From assembly GCA_036000545.1 (NCBI GenBank), contig DASYVD010000018.1:1-16107 (forward strand): a stretch of DNA of 16,107 bases. The letters are read 5' to 3'. How positions within the stretch are numbered: position 1 is the stretch's first letter; each line of letters starts with the position of its first letter. The position numbers and the translations under genes are program-made. This document shows positions 10,221-16,107 of this stretch, one piece after another. This DNA is from DASYVD01 sp036000545 (GTDB lineage Bacteria; Actinomycetota; UBA4738; CALAEC01). The notes under the pieces were generated by a model. The model did not search any database, was not told the origin of the DNA, and saw nothing but the letters and a program-made list of their open reading frames with translations.

Positions 10221-11639
10221 CTACCGTTCGGCGGCCGGCCCCTCTTTTGGCGGCCGCATGCCCTGTCCTCGGGCCCACTCCTCGAGGAGTCGATAGGCCT
10301 CCTTCTCGTCGATCGGCCCCCGCTCCAGCCGCTGCTCCAGGAGGAACTCTCTGGCCTCGCCGACGAGCGGCCCGGGCCCGATCCTCAAGTGCTCCATGAT
10401 CTGATGACCGTCCAGCGGTGGCCTGATCGCGGCGAGGTTCTCTTGCTCGGCGAGACGGGCGATCCGCTCCTCGAGCTCGTCCTGGAGGCGGCGAAACATT
10501 TCGGCCGTCTTCGGGTTCTGCGTCGTGCAGTCCGCCCGGGTCAGCTGGTTCAGGTCGTCCAGGAGCGGGCCGGCGTCGCGCACGTACCGTCGAACGGCGC
10601 CGTCGGTCCAGCCGGCCCCGTAGGTGTGGAACCGCAGGTGCAGCTCCACGAGCGTCTTGACGTCCTGAACGACACGCTCCGGGTACCGCAGGGCCCGGAG
10701 GCGCTCCTCGGCCATCCGCGCCCCCACCACCTCGTGGTGGTGGAACTGAACCCCCTCGGGGGTGACCTCCCGGGTCTTGGGCTTCCCGATGTCGTGCAGG
10801 AGCGCAGCGAGGCGGAGCACTACCTCTGGCTGGCATCGCTTCACTACGGCGAGGGTGTGCCGGAACACGTCCTTGTGCTGGTGCACAGGGTCCTGTTCCA
10901 GGCGGAGCGCGGGAAGCTCCGGGAGGAACACGTCGGCCAGACCGGCCTCGACGACAAGGATGAGGGCCCGGTCCACGTAGGTCCCCACGAGCAACTTGGA
11001 CAGCTCGTCCCGGATGCGCTCGGCGGAGACGATCCGGAGCCGCTCGTGCATGCGGCTGATGGCCTGGACCACTTCCGGAACCGGCTTCACGCCGAGCGTG
11101 GACACGAACCTGGCTGCCCGGAGCATCCGAAGCGGGTCGTCCCCGAACGACACCTCAGGCTCGAGTGGCGTGCGAAGCCGCCCGTGGGCCAGGTCGTACA
11201 GTCCTCGGAACGGATCGATGAGCTCCCCGGCGGGTAGGCGTACCGCCATGGCGTTGATCGTGAAGTCGCGGCGGGACAGGTCTGCCTCGATCTCACGCGC
11301 GTAGGTCACCTCCGGGTGGCGGGAGTCCTCCTTGTAGACCTCCTCGCGGAAGGTGGTGATCTCGAGCTCGACGTCGCCCTTGCGCGCGCCGACGGTCCCG
11401 TACCGGATGCCGACGAGCTTCCGGGAGTCGGCCCATCCCTGGAGGATCCGGATGACCTGACCCGGCTTCGCGTCGGTGGCGAAGTCGATCTCGGTCCCGT
11501 GATCCCGTCCGAGAACGGCGTCACGAACCCAGCCGCCGACGAGATACAGCTCGTGGCCGGCACCGCGGAAACGGGCACCGACCTCCTGGGCGATCGGCGG
11601 GATGGGGACGAGGTCGGGTGCGGGGAGGCGCTCGGACAC
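10221..11639 (-). CDS. cca: CCA-adding tRNA nucleotidyltransferase with HD domain (PcnA/Cca-like)
   Basis: It adds or repairs the 3' CCA end of tRNAs. The 472 residues include the class II nucleotidyltransferase motif YLVGGWVRDAVLGR at about 32-45, the acidic pair at E50-x-D52 (EIDFAT, usually D-x-D), RRDFTINAMA, and a C-terminal HD domain with ALLHDIGKPKTRE. The HD fusion and length are usual for the actinobacterial enzyme. It is the first gene of the long minus-strand block and starts with GTG; a TATCCT box 7 bases upstream and the lack of a Shine-Dalgarno site suggest a leaderless message. The first acidic residue being Glu is unusual and is listed below. Confidence 0.95.
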   Translation of the reverse strand: MSERLPAPDLVPIPPIAQEVGARFRGAGHELYLVGGWVRDAVLGRDHGTEIDFATDAKPGQVIRILQGWADSRKLVGIRYGTVGARKGDVELEITTFREEVYKEDSRHPEVTYAREIEADLSRRDFTINAMAVRLPAGELIDPFRGLYDLAHGRLRTPLEPEVSFGDDPLRMLRAARFVSTLGVKPVPEVVQAISRMHERLRIVSAERIRDELSKLLVGTYVDRALILVVEAGLADVFLPELPALRLEQDPVHQHKDVFRHTLAVVKRCQPEVVLRLAALLHDIGKPKTREVTPEGVQFHHHEVVGARMAEERLRALRYPERVVQDVKTLVELHLRFHTYGAGWTDGAVRRYVRDAGPLLDDLNQLTRADCTTQNPKTAEMFRRLQDELEERIARLAEQENLAAIRPPLDGHQIMEHLRIGPGPLVGEAREFLLEQRLERGPIDEKEAYRLLEEWARGQGMRPPKEGPAAER

Positions 11640-11646
11640 CGGACGA

Positions 11647-11652
11647 AGGATA
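11647..11652 (-). promoter_or_regulatory. Candidate -10 box for a leaderless cca transcript
   Basis: Read on the minus strand, TATCCT ends 7 bases before the cca GTG at 11639. It lies within the 36-base gap shared with the divergent HELEH gene. There is no Shine-Dalgarno site and no clear -35 hexamer. It probably drives the cca-led block. Confidence 0.5.
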
Positions 11653-11675
11653 CCCTAGGCTCGGAGCCTGCCCGG

Positions 11676-12044
11676 ATGAGCGAAGGCCGGAACCTCTGGC
11701 GATACCTGTGGGTCCTGCCGAACACGCTTCTCGGTCTGGTGCTCGGTCTCAGCTCGTTCCGGGTTCCCCGCGTCGACGAGGGACTCCTCGTGTTCGAGGG
11801 TCCGCCGCGGGGCTTCCTGTGGATCCTCTCCCGGATGCGCCGCGAGGCGGTCACCTTCGGCCACGCGGTCCTGTCGGCGGTGCCGCTGCGGGGAGCGATC
11901 CGGCGGCACGAGCTCGAGCACGTCCGCCAGTACGAGCGCCTGGGGCCGGCCTACATCCCTGTGTATCTGGGGCTCTGGCTGGTCCGAGGGTACCGTCGGC
12001 ACCCCTTCGAGCTGGCCGCGCTGCGTGCGGAGCGGGAGGGCTAG
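11676..12044 (+). CDS. Small membrane protein with HExxH motif (HELEHVRQYERLGP), possible zinc metallopeptidase-like
   Basis: No defined function is known to me. The 122 residues carry a hydrophobic segment at about 11-29, a GHAVL at 62-66, the HELEH motif at 78-82 continuing as VRQYERLGPAYIPVYLGLWL, and a final HPFELAAL. I recall uncharacterised bacterial proteins with the same order: GHxVL, then HExxHVxQYExxGPxxxPxYL, then NPFExxA. HExxH is the zinc site of many peptidases, here placed beside a membrane-like helix (93-104), so an intramembrane or membrane-surface protease role is conceivable but unproved. I start at the ATG at 11676, with a weak GGAG 10 bases upstream; the frame is open further upstream but overlaps cca. 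It is divergent from cca by 36 bases. Confidence 0.8.
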   Translation: MSEGRNLWRYLWVLPNTLLGLVLGLSSFRVPRVDEGLLVFEGPPRGFLWILSRMRREAVTFGHAVLSAVPLRGAIRRHELEHVRQYERLGPAYIPVYLGLWLVRGYRRHPFELAALRAEREG

Positions 12045-12101
12045 GCGCCCCGGACCCCTGATCTGTCCCCTCAGTCCGCTGCCCTCGGCAGCGCCCTTCG
12101 G

Positions 12102-12161
12102 CCGGGGGAATGCAGCAGCCTGATCCGCTCCGCTTTGCTCCGCGGGGCTGCTGCCCCCCGG
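12102..12161. terminator. Bidirectional terminator-like hairpin between the HELEH gene and pilT
   Basis: Arms CCGGGGG (12102-12108) and GCAGCAGCC (12112-12120) pair with GGCTGCTGC (12146-12154) and CCCCCGG (12155-12161). The stem is 16 pairs with a 3-base AAT bulge on one side. It lies between convergent genes, just past both stops, so it can end transcription from either side. There is no T-run, as is common for actinobacterial terminators. The rest of the 12045-12166 gap shows nothing else I can assign. Confidence 0.7.
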
Positions 12162-12166
12162 ACCCC

Positions 12167-13237
12167 CTAGACGAGCTGGGCTTCCTTGAGGGCCAGCATG
12201 AGGTCGTGCGGGTTGGAGGCCGCTTCCGAGGCGTCCTCCGCCGTGACCAGGCCCTCGCGAACCAGGGTCACAAGCGACTGGTCGAAGGTCTGCATGCCGT
12301 AGAAGCCCCCGTCGGCGATGACGTCGGGGATGGTAGAGGTTTGCAGTGGATCGATGATCCGCTCCGAGACACGCCCCGTGTTGATGAGGACCTCGACCGC
12401 GGGAACCCGTCCCTTGCCGTCCGCCCGGGGCAGGAGGCGCTGGGACATGATCCCCTTGAGGCTGGCGGAGAGGGAGATCCGGGCCTGCCGCTGCATCTGC
12501 GGGGGGAATAGGTCGATCATTCGGTTCACGCTCTCGGTGGCGTCGAGTGTATGCAGCGTCGAGATCACCAGGTGGCCGGTCTCGGCGGCCTGGATGGCGG
12601 CCTCGGCCGTCTCCATGTCCCGGATCTCTCCGATGAAGATGACGTCGGGGTCCTCCCGGACCACGTGCCGGAGGGCCGTCTCGTAGTTCCTCGTGTCCAG
12701 ACCGATCTCGCGCTGATCCACGATGGAGTTCACATCCTCGTGGACGACCTCGATGGGGTCCTCCACGCTGACGATGTGCACCCGCCGGTGCTCGTTGATC
12801 CAGCCGATCATGGCGGCGATGGTGGTGGTCTTCCCGGTTCCGGCAGGGCCGGTTATGAGGACCAGGCCGCGGGGCTGCTCGGCGAGGTAGCGAGCCGGCT
12901 CCGGAAGTCGGAGCTCCTCGAACGTGGGTATGTCCGAGCGAACCCGGCGGACGGCGATGCTCACTACGCTCCGCTGCCGGTAGGCGTTCACGCGGAATCG
13001 ACCCACCGCCTCGAACGTGACCCCGGTGTCGGCCTCGTTGTGCTCCTTGAACTCCTGGATCTTGGACTCCGCGAGGATCTCCAGGGCCAGGGCTTCCGTC
13101 TCCTCCGCGGTGAAGGGCGGGAACGGCGTACGGTGCAGGACTCCGTCGATGCGAACCATGGGCGGGAGTCCCACCTTGACGTGGAGGTCGCTCGCTCCGG
13201 CCTCCACCATGTACCGTAGGTAGTCGACGATCGGCAT
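12167..13237 (-). CDS. pilT: Type IV pilus retraction ATPase PilT-like
   Basis: This is a hexameric secretion ATPase that in type IV pili drives retraction. The 356 residues show the N-terminal PAS-like domain (ASDLHVKVGLPPMVRIDG), Walker A GPAGTGKT at 130-137, the Asp box VEDPIE at 158-163, Walker B DPDVIFIGEIRD at 196-207 and the His box GHLVISTLHT from 221. The end (FYGMQTFDQSL, ASNPHDLMLAL) fits the PilT/PilU group and not the PilB assembly ATPase. The canonical PilT AIRNLIRE motif is not seen, so it could be PilU-like. A GGAGG site (plus-strand 13244-13248) sits 6 bases before the ATG. No other pilus genes are in the window; it appears to be a single transcription unit, so the link to a pilus is from family knowledge. 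Confidence 0.94.
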   Translation of the reverse strand: MPIVDYLRYMVEAGASDLHVKVGLPPMVRIDGVLHRTPFPPFTAEETEALALEILAESKIQEFKEHNEADTGVTFEAVGRFRVNAYRQRSVVSIAVRRVRSDIPTFEELRLPEPARYLAEQPRGLVLITGPAGTGKTTTIAAMIGWINEHRRVHIVSVEDPIEVVHEDVNSIVDQREIGLDTRNYETALRHVVREDPDVIFIGEIRDMETAEAAIQAAETGHLVISTLHTLDATESVNRMIDLFPPQMQRQARISLSASLKGIMSQRLLPRADGKGRVPAVEVLINTGRVSERIIDPLQTSTIPDVIADGGFYGMQTFDQSLVTLVREGLVTAEDASEAASNPHDLMLALKEAQLV

Positions 13238-13320
13238 CTCGTTCCTCCAGGACGGCCGGCATCGTTCGCTGGCCGCTCCCCAGAGGTCATCGGCGCTTGG
13301 CCTCCCTGAGTTGAGCGGGG

Positions 13321-13385
13321 TTCAGGGGAGTAGCTGGCCCCAGGGTGACACGGCGTGGAGCAGCGCAGGCCAGCGGTCCCCTGGA
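13321..13385 (+). other. Structured two-part stem in the leader region upstream of the KGG genes
   Basis: CAGGGGA (13323-13329) pairs with TCCCCTG (13377-13383), and GCTGGCC (13333-13339) pairs with GGCCAGC (13368-13374). They are separated by a small inner loop (GTA against GG), and two more pairs close the base. The 28-base apical part includes a small CAC/GTG hairpin. This gives 14 Watson-Crick pairs in two nested helices, 60-120 bases before the short ORF. It could be a cis-regulatory RNA of that message, or act in the other direction before pilT. I see no known riboswitch. Confidence 0.45.
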
Positions 13386-13443
13386 GTGAAAGGGCCTCGA
13401 GCACCCGACCGGGAAGGACCTGTCGGACGGAACGGAGAAAAAC

Positions 13444-13506
13444 ATGCTTGGTCGGTTGAGGCGTTGGGTAAGAGCGTTGCAAGGACTGGGCCGGGCGAGG
13501 AGGTGA
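13444..13506 (+). CDS. 20-residue Arg-rich short ORF, translationally coupled to the KGG gene
   Basis: The ATG at 13444 has a GGAG site 6 bases upstream (13434-13437) and reads 20 codons to a TGA at 13504-13506. The product starts MLGRLRRWVRALQ and has seven arginines, one tryptophan and several Leu/Val, so it could form a cationic amphipathic helix. The stop codon lies inside the AGGAGGTGA ribosome site of the next gene, so translation of the ORF could open or block that site. It could be a regulatory leader peptide or a functional small membrane-binding peptide. It resembles no family I recognise; without comparison to relatives it remains a candidate. Confidence 0.5.
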   Translation: MLGRLRRWVRALQGLGRARR

Positions 13507-13510
13507 CGGG

Positions 13511-13705
13511 GTGGCTAGGACCAGTGCAAGCATGAGTCGAGCCGAAGCGGGCCGGAAAGGCGGCCTCACCACGAAGCGCCGTTACGGCGCGGATTCCTAC
13601 CAGGAGATCGGCCGCAAGGGCGGCAAGAAAGGCGGCCTCACCACGAAGAGGCGCTACGGCGTGGAGTTCTACCAGAGGATCGGCCGCAAGGGCGGCTCCC
13701 GCTAA
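13511..13705 (+). CDS. KGG-repeat stress protein (general stress protein / Con-10-like)
   Basis: Small, hydrophilic, basic proteins with KGG repeats are linked to stress, desiccation or sporulation, without a known biochemical activity. The 64 residues hold two near-identical 23-24 residue repeats, each beginning KGGLTTKRRYG and ending IGRKGG, after a short start (MARTSASMSRAEAGR). Lys, Arg and Gly dominate, and no hydrophobic core is visible, so it is probably disordered. The GTG at 13511 is chosen because the AGGAGGT site at 13498-13504 is 6 bases upstream; an ATG at 13532 is less well placed. The 20-codon ORF immediately upstream ends in that site. Confidence 0.85.
   Translation: MARTSASMSRAEAGRKGGLTTKRRYGADSYQEIGRKGGKKGGLTTKRRYGVEFYQRIGRKGGSR
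13556..13696 (+). repeat. Tandem 72-base direct repeat within the KGG gene
   Basis: Copy 1 is 13556-13627 and copy 2 begins at 13628 and runs to 13696. The first 21 bases are identical; by hand comparison, 61 of 69 aligned bases match. The period is exactly 24 codons. Four residues differ between copies (A/V, D/E, S/F, E/R), so the duplication looks fairly recent or kept similar by selection or recombination. Confidence 0.9.
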
Positions 13706-13722
13706 CCAATCGAGAGGCGTGA

Positions 13723-13751
13723 AACCGGGCCGGGCTCTCCCCGGCCCGGTT
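13723..13751. terminator. Perfect 12-pair hairpin terminator between KGG gene and sodN
   Basis: AACCGGGCCGGG (13723-13734) and CCCGGCCCGGTT (13740-13751) are exact inverted copies around a 5-base loop. It lies in the gap between the two convergent stops. On the minus strand it is followed by a short TTT run, so it would end sodN transcription best, and it can also act for the KGG message. Confidence 0.85.
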
Positions 13752-13775
13752 CCTGATAGAAAGCATCCCTGTTCG

Positions 13776-14177
13776 CTACGACTTCTTCGTCTCCCAGAAG
13801 ATCTTGTCGATCTCGCCGATGAGGTCCAGAAGCCCCTGGCCCTGCTTGGGGTCCTGCGCCTTCTTGGCCTCTCCGGCCGCCTTGGTGGCCCGCCAGAAGA
13901 GGTCGTGGAGCTCGGAGTACGTCTCCAGGTGCTCCGGCTTGAAGTAGTCGGTCCACAGCACCCAGAGATGGTGCTTGACGAGGTCGGCTCGCTCCTCCTT
14001 GATGACGAGGCATCGCGCCTTGAACTCCTCGACCGTCTCCGAGGGCTTCTTCTGCTTCTCCGCGTCCTGGTACTTCTCTTGGATCTTCTGGACCGACTCG
14101 GCCTCGATCCTCGCCTGCGCCGGATCGTAGACACCACAGGGCAGATCGCAGTGGGCGTGCGCCACCAGCCTCCGCAT
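13776..14177 (-). CDS. sodN: Nickel-containing superoxide dismutase, precursor
   Basis: It converts superoxide to oxygen and hydrogen peroxide at a nickel centre in the cytoplasm. The product is made with an N-terminal leader that must be removed so that His becomes residue 1. Here the leader is MRRLVAHA (8 residues), followed by the nickel hook HCDLPCGVY with His1, Cys2, Cys6 and Tyr9 all present. Glu17 and Arg47 of the mature numbering, which support His1, are also in place. The body (VIKEERADLVKHH, LWTDYFKPEHLETY, IGEIDKIFWETKK) matches the Streptomyces enzyme closely; mature length is 125 residues. The ATG at 14177 has AAAGGAG 5 bases upstream; a longer open frame reaching 14396 would overlap sodX and is not used. 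The maturation protease gene is divergent. A leader of 8 residues is shorter than the 14 of Streptomyces. Confidence 0.97.
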   Translation of the reverse strand: MRRLVAHAHCDLPCGVYDPAQARIEAESVQKIQEKYQDAEKQKKPSETVEEFKARCLVIKEERADLVKHHLWVLWTDYFKPEHLETYSELHDLFWRATKAAGEAKKAQDPKQGQGLLDLIGEIDKIFWETKKS

Positions 14178-14223
14178 CGCGACTCCTTTCTCTTGGCTCG
14201 ACGACTGCACTCGCTCTCTCAAC

Positions 14224-14252
14224 GCTATACCCTCGTTGCCCCATCCGTGTAA
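14224..14252 (-). promoter_or_regulatory. Candidate sodN promoter
   Basis: On the minus strand TATAGC (plus 14224-14229) fits 4 of 6 positions of a -10 box, and a weak TTACAC (plus 14247-14252) lies 17 bases before it. The -10 is 46 bases from the sodN ATG, leaving room for the good ribosome site. The -35 overlaps the sodX promoter, so a regulator binding here could control both. I did not find a clear Nur operator. Confidence 0.35.
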
Positions 14253-14263
14253 CCGGCTAGCCT
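14236..14263 (+). promoter_or_regulatory. Candidate sodX promoter for a leaderless transcript
   Basis: TTGCCC (14236-14241), a 16-base spacer and TAGCCT (14258-14263) fit a -35/-10 pair, and the -10 ends 7 bases before the sodX ATG. Transcription would start at or next to the ATG, which has no Shine-Dalgarno site. Confidence 0.5.
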
Positions 14264-14270
14264 TGGTCCC

Positions 14271-14672
14271 ATGCGACGGGCGCTCCAGGTGGTTGTGCTC
14301 GGGCGGAGCATGCTCCCCACGCTTTCGCCAGGCGACCGGCTGCTGGCGGTCCGATCCGGCCGGGTGCGGCGCGGGGACGTGTGGGTCGTCCTTCACGCGG
14401 GGCAGTTCCTGGTCAAGCGAGTGGTGGGGCTCCCCCGGGATCGATTGCTGGTGGCGGATGGTGAGGCGAAGCTCGCCGGATCCGGCCGAGCGGCAGATCG
14501 CTCAGGACCTCAGCCCGACGGCGCATGGGTCCTCGGCCCGGACGAGTACCTGATTCAGGGAGACAACCGGCAAGAGAGCACGGATCTCCAAGCACTCGGG
14601 CCCGTAGGTGCGGACAGACTCGTGGGTCGCGTGCTGTTCCGCTACTGGCCCCGGCCGGGCCCGGTGCGGTAG
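14271..14672 (+). CDS. sodX: Nickel superoxide dismutase maturation protease (S26 signal-peptidase-like)
   Basis: It is expected to cut the leader from the SodN precursor so that His1 can bind nickel. The 133 residues have the S26 serine-lysine pair: Ser13 in GRSMLPTL and Lys49 in LVKRVVGLP, followed by YLIQGDNR at 93-100 and a C-terminal GRVLFRYWPRPG typical of the SodX group. There is no long membrane anchor at the N-terminus, which fits cleavage of a cytoplasmic protein. The usual DSR after GDN is DLQ here. A Gly/Ala-rich, low-conservation insert lies at about 64-84. It is divergent from sodN with 93 bases between the starts and ends 35 bases from the convergent MFS gene. The call is strengthened by the neighbour; alone it would be an S26 peptidase. 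Confidence 0.93.
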   Translation: MRRALQVVVLGRSMLPTLSPGDRLLAVRSGRVRRGDVWVVLHAGQFLVKRVVGLPRDRLLVADGEAKLAGSGRAADRSGPQPDGAWVLGPDEYLIQGDNRQESTDLQALGPVGADRLVGRVLFRYWPRPGPVR

Positions 14673-14707
14673 AAGCGTCGGCGGGAGCGTTGGGGATGTG
14701 GCACCCG

Positions 14708-16107
14708 TCAGGGCGTCGCCGAGGGCAGCTCGCGGTCGAGCGTCCAGCCCTCGTCTCCGCGCGAGACCTGGACCCGGCGGCCGTCCGCGAGTCGGAGTTG
14801 GAAGCAGAGGAGCCGGCTCCCGGCTCGGTCCTCGTGCCAGGACCGCTCGACCTCCACGACCTCGAGACGCTCGTCGCCCCACACCACCGCGCGGGGGACA
14901 TCGTCGGCCCGCCCGCCTGCATAGGCCTCCACTCGGATCGCCCCGGACAGCCGGCGTCGAGCCACCGCGAGGGCCGCCGCTCCCGCGAAGTACAGGGCGC
15001 CGGTGAGCAGGATGATCCCCAGATCCCCCAGCGCAGGCCTAAGCAGCGTGGGGATCAGGGCGGCCACTACGAACGCCCCGTTGTAGCCGATGTCGTATAC
15101 GGCGAACGCCCGTCCCCGGTACCGGTCGGGGACGCTCCGTTGGACGAGCGTGTCGGCGGCGATCTTCGTCGCGTACATGGCGAACCCGCCGATGCCGATC
15201 GTGACGATGAGGGCGGGCCAGGCCCGGATGGGACCGCCCACGAAGGTGGCCGCTCCGGCCAGAAGAAACGCCACGGGAGCGACTCGCGCGTGCCCCAGGC
15301 GCGCGGCCACCGGGGTGACGGCGATGGCGCCGGCGAATCCGCCGACCCCGATGGCCGCCAGAAGCACGGAGAAGCCGGTCGCCCCGACGTCGAAACGGGC
15401 CCGCAGCACGACCAGCGCCGCCAGGAGGACGAACCCGATCAGGGCCCGCATGATCCAGATGCTCCCCACCCCGTAGACGGCCCACGGCCGAGCCAGGAGG
15501 ACGCGGAGCCCTTCGGCCACGTCCCGCAGGTCGACTCCAAGCTCCGAGACGATGCCCGCCAGGCCGCGCTTCTCTCCCCGAGGAAGGCGGATCGTCGCCG
15601 CGACGCTGCCGGCGGCCGCGATAAGGACGGCGGCTGCGATCACCGCCGCGTGGGGCGAGAAGACATCGGCCACCGGACCTCCAATCACCGCCCCAAGGAC
15701 TGTGCTGAGCATCCCGACCATGGTCGAGACGGCGTTGGCCGCCAGGTATCGGTCCGGCTCCACCAGGGTCGGGAGGACCGCGCTCTTGGCCGAGTGAAAG
15801 AAGCGGTTCACGGACACGTTGGCCACCGCCAGCAGGAGCAGGACCCACTCCGGGCCGGCGATGGCCGGGATCAACGAGAGCGTGATGAGGACGCGGAGGA
15901 TGCTCGCGCCCACCAGGATGGAGCGGCGGGAGAAGCGGTCGATGAAAGGGCCGGTGAACGGCCCTACCAACGAGAATGGCAGGAGCGTGACCGCCAGCAC
16001 CTTGGTGACCTGAGCGGGTGTCCGCGCCGCCGACACGTCGAAGACGACCACCGCCGCTACGGCGATCTGGTACAGGCCGTCCGACGCCTGTGACAGCCCC
16101 TGCACCG
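14708..16107 (-). CDS. MFS transporter with soluble C-terminal domain, N-terminus outside window
   Basis: A major facilitator, probably an exporter of the group that contains macrolide and enterobactin efflux proteins; the substrate cannot be read. It has the SDGLYQIAVAAVVVF start of helix 1, the loop-2 FIDRFSRRSILVGA (the usual D-R-x-G/R-R), and repeated hydrophobic helices; 12 are likely. The open frame reaches the window edge, so the real start lies outside; the GTG at 16105 is not a good start because helix 1 already begins there. After the last helix (about residue 390) there is an extra soluble end of about 65 residues (VVWGDERLEVVEVERSWHED, LRLADGRRVQVSRGDEGWTLDREL) that looks like a small beta domain of the DUF6504 kind. 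This fusion is my inference. Confidence 0.9.
   Translation of the reverse strand, partial: VQGLSQASDGLYQIAVAAVVVFDVSAARTPAQVTKVLAVTLLPFSLVGPFTGPFIDRFSRRSILVGASILRVLITLSLIPAIAGPEWVLLLLAVANVSVNRFFHSAKSAVLPTLVEPDRYLAANAVSTMVGMLSTVLGAVIGGPVADVFSPHAAVIAAAVLIAAAGSVAATIRLPRGEKRGLAGIVSELGVDLRDVAEGLRVLLARPWAVYGVGSIWIMRALIGFVLLAALVVLRARFDVGATGFSVLLAAIGVGGFAGAIAVTPVAARLGHARVAPVAFLLAGAATFVGGPIRAWPALIVTIGIGGFAMYATKIAADTLVQRSVPDRYRGRAFAVYDIGYNGAFVVAALIPTLLRPALGDLGIILLTGALYFAGAAALAVARRRLSGAIRVEAYAGGRADDVPRAVVWGDERLEVVEVERSWHEDRAGSRLLCFQLRLADGRRVQVSRGDEGWTLDRELPSATP

Noticed and set aside
11316..12044. Longer HELEH protein starting at 11316
   Set aside because: The extension lies opposite cca and has no protein-like features; the conserved part begins after 11676.
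13321..13385. yybP-ykoY manganese riboswitch
   Set aside because: Only the GGGGAGTAGC 5' side fits. The second arm with the CAACATACTC-like loop is absent, the element is too short, and the downstream genes are not metal exporters.
13238..13443. Cyclic di-GMP riboswitch upstream of pilT
   Set aside because: No GCAAAGC-type loop or tetraloop-receptor signature was found on the minus strand.
13776..14396. Longer SodN starting at 14396
   Set aside because: It would overlap sodX and place 73 extra residues before the leader. The ATG at 14177 has a strong ribosome site and gives a normal short leader.

Overview
The window is high-GC bacterial DNA, almost fully coding. It very probably comes from an actinobacterium (Actinomycetota), perhaps a deep-branching one. 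The main evidence is gene order. A tRNA nucleotidyltransferase, a Nudix hydrolase, a DUF6049-type secreted protein, the lipid II flippase MurJ, an ECF sigma factor, its anti-sigma factor and thioredoxin reductase lie in one direction, in the order of the mycobacterial pcnA-mutT4-Rv3909-mviN-sigM-Rv3912-trxB2 block. A nickel superoxide dismutase, a PilT ATPase and apparently leaderless promoters also fit. I cannot name the species.

Left edge (1-1111): a secreted M23 peptidoglycan peptidase (minus strand, C-terminus cut by the window edge), then a broken RDD-family membrane protein gene on the plus strand that carries one frameshift and one amber stop. Core block (1108-11639, all minus strand, transcribed right to left): cca, a YbaK-like deacylase, a Nudix hydrolase, the DUF6049-type protein, murJ, a TadE-like one-pass membrane protein, a Ser/Thr kinase with an outer discoidin-like domain, an ECF sigma factor, its zinc-finger anti-sigma factor and trxB. 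Most junctions are 1-4 base stop/start overlaps, so translation is probably coupled. The block joins tRNA maintenance, lipid II export, envelope sensing by a kinase, sigma/anti-sigma control and thiol redox.

Right part (11676-16107): a small membrane protein with an HELEH motif, divergent from cca; a terminator hairpin; pilT; a structured untranslated region followed by a tiny Arg-rich ORF coupled to a KGG-repeat protein gene; a strong hairpin terminator; and the nickel superoxide dismutase pair sodN and sodX, transcribed divergently from a 93-base gap. The right end is an MFS transporter with an extra soluble C-terminal domain, cut at its N-terminus by the window edge.

The points I rate highest are: a kinase that looks like an unfused, catalytically intact form of the pseudokinase/outer-domain half of mycobacterial MviN, separated from murJ by a TadE-like gene; a repeated TANNNT box just before several start codons lacking a Shine-Dalgarno site; the coupled 20-residue cationic ORF before the KGG gene; and the decayed RDD gene.
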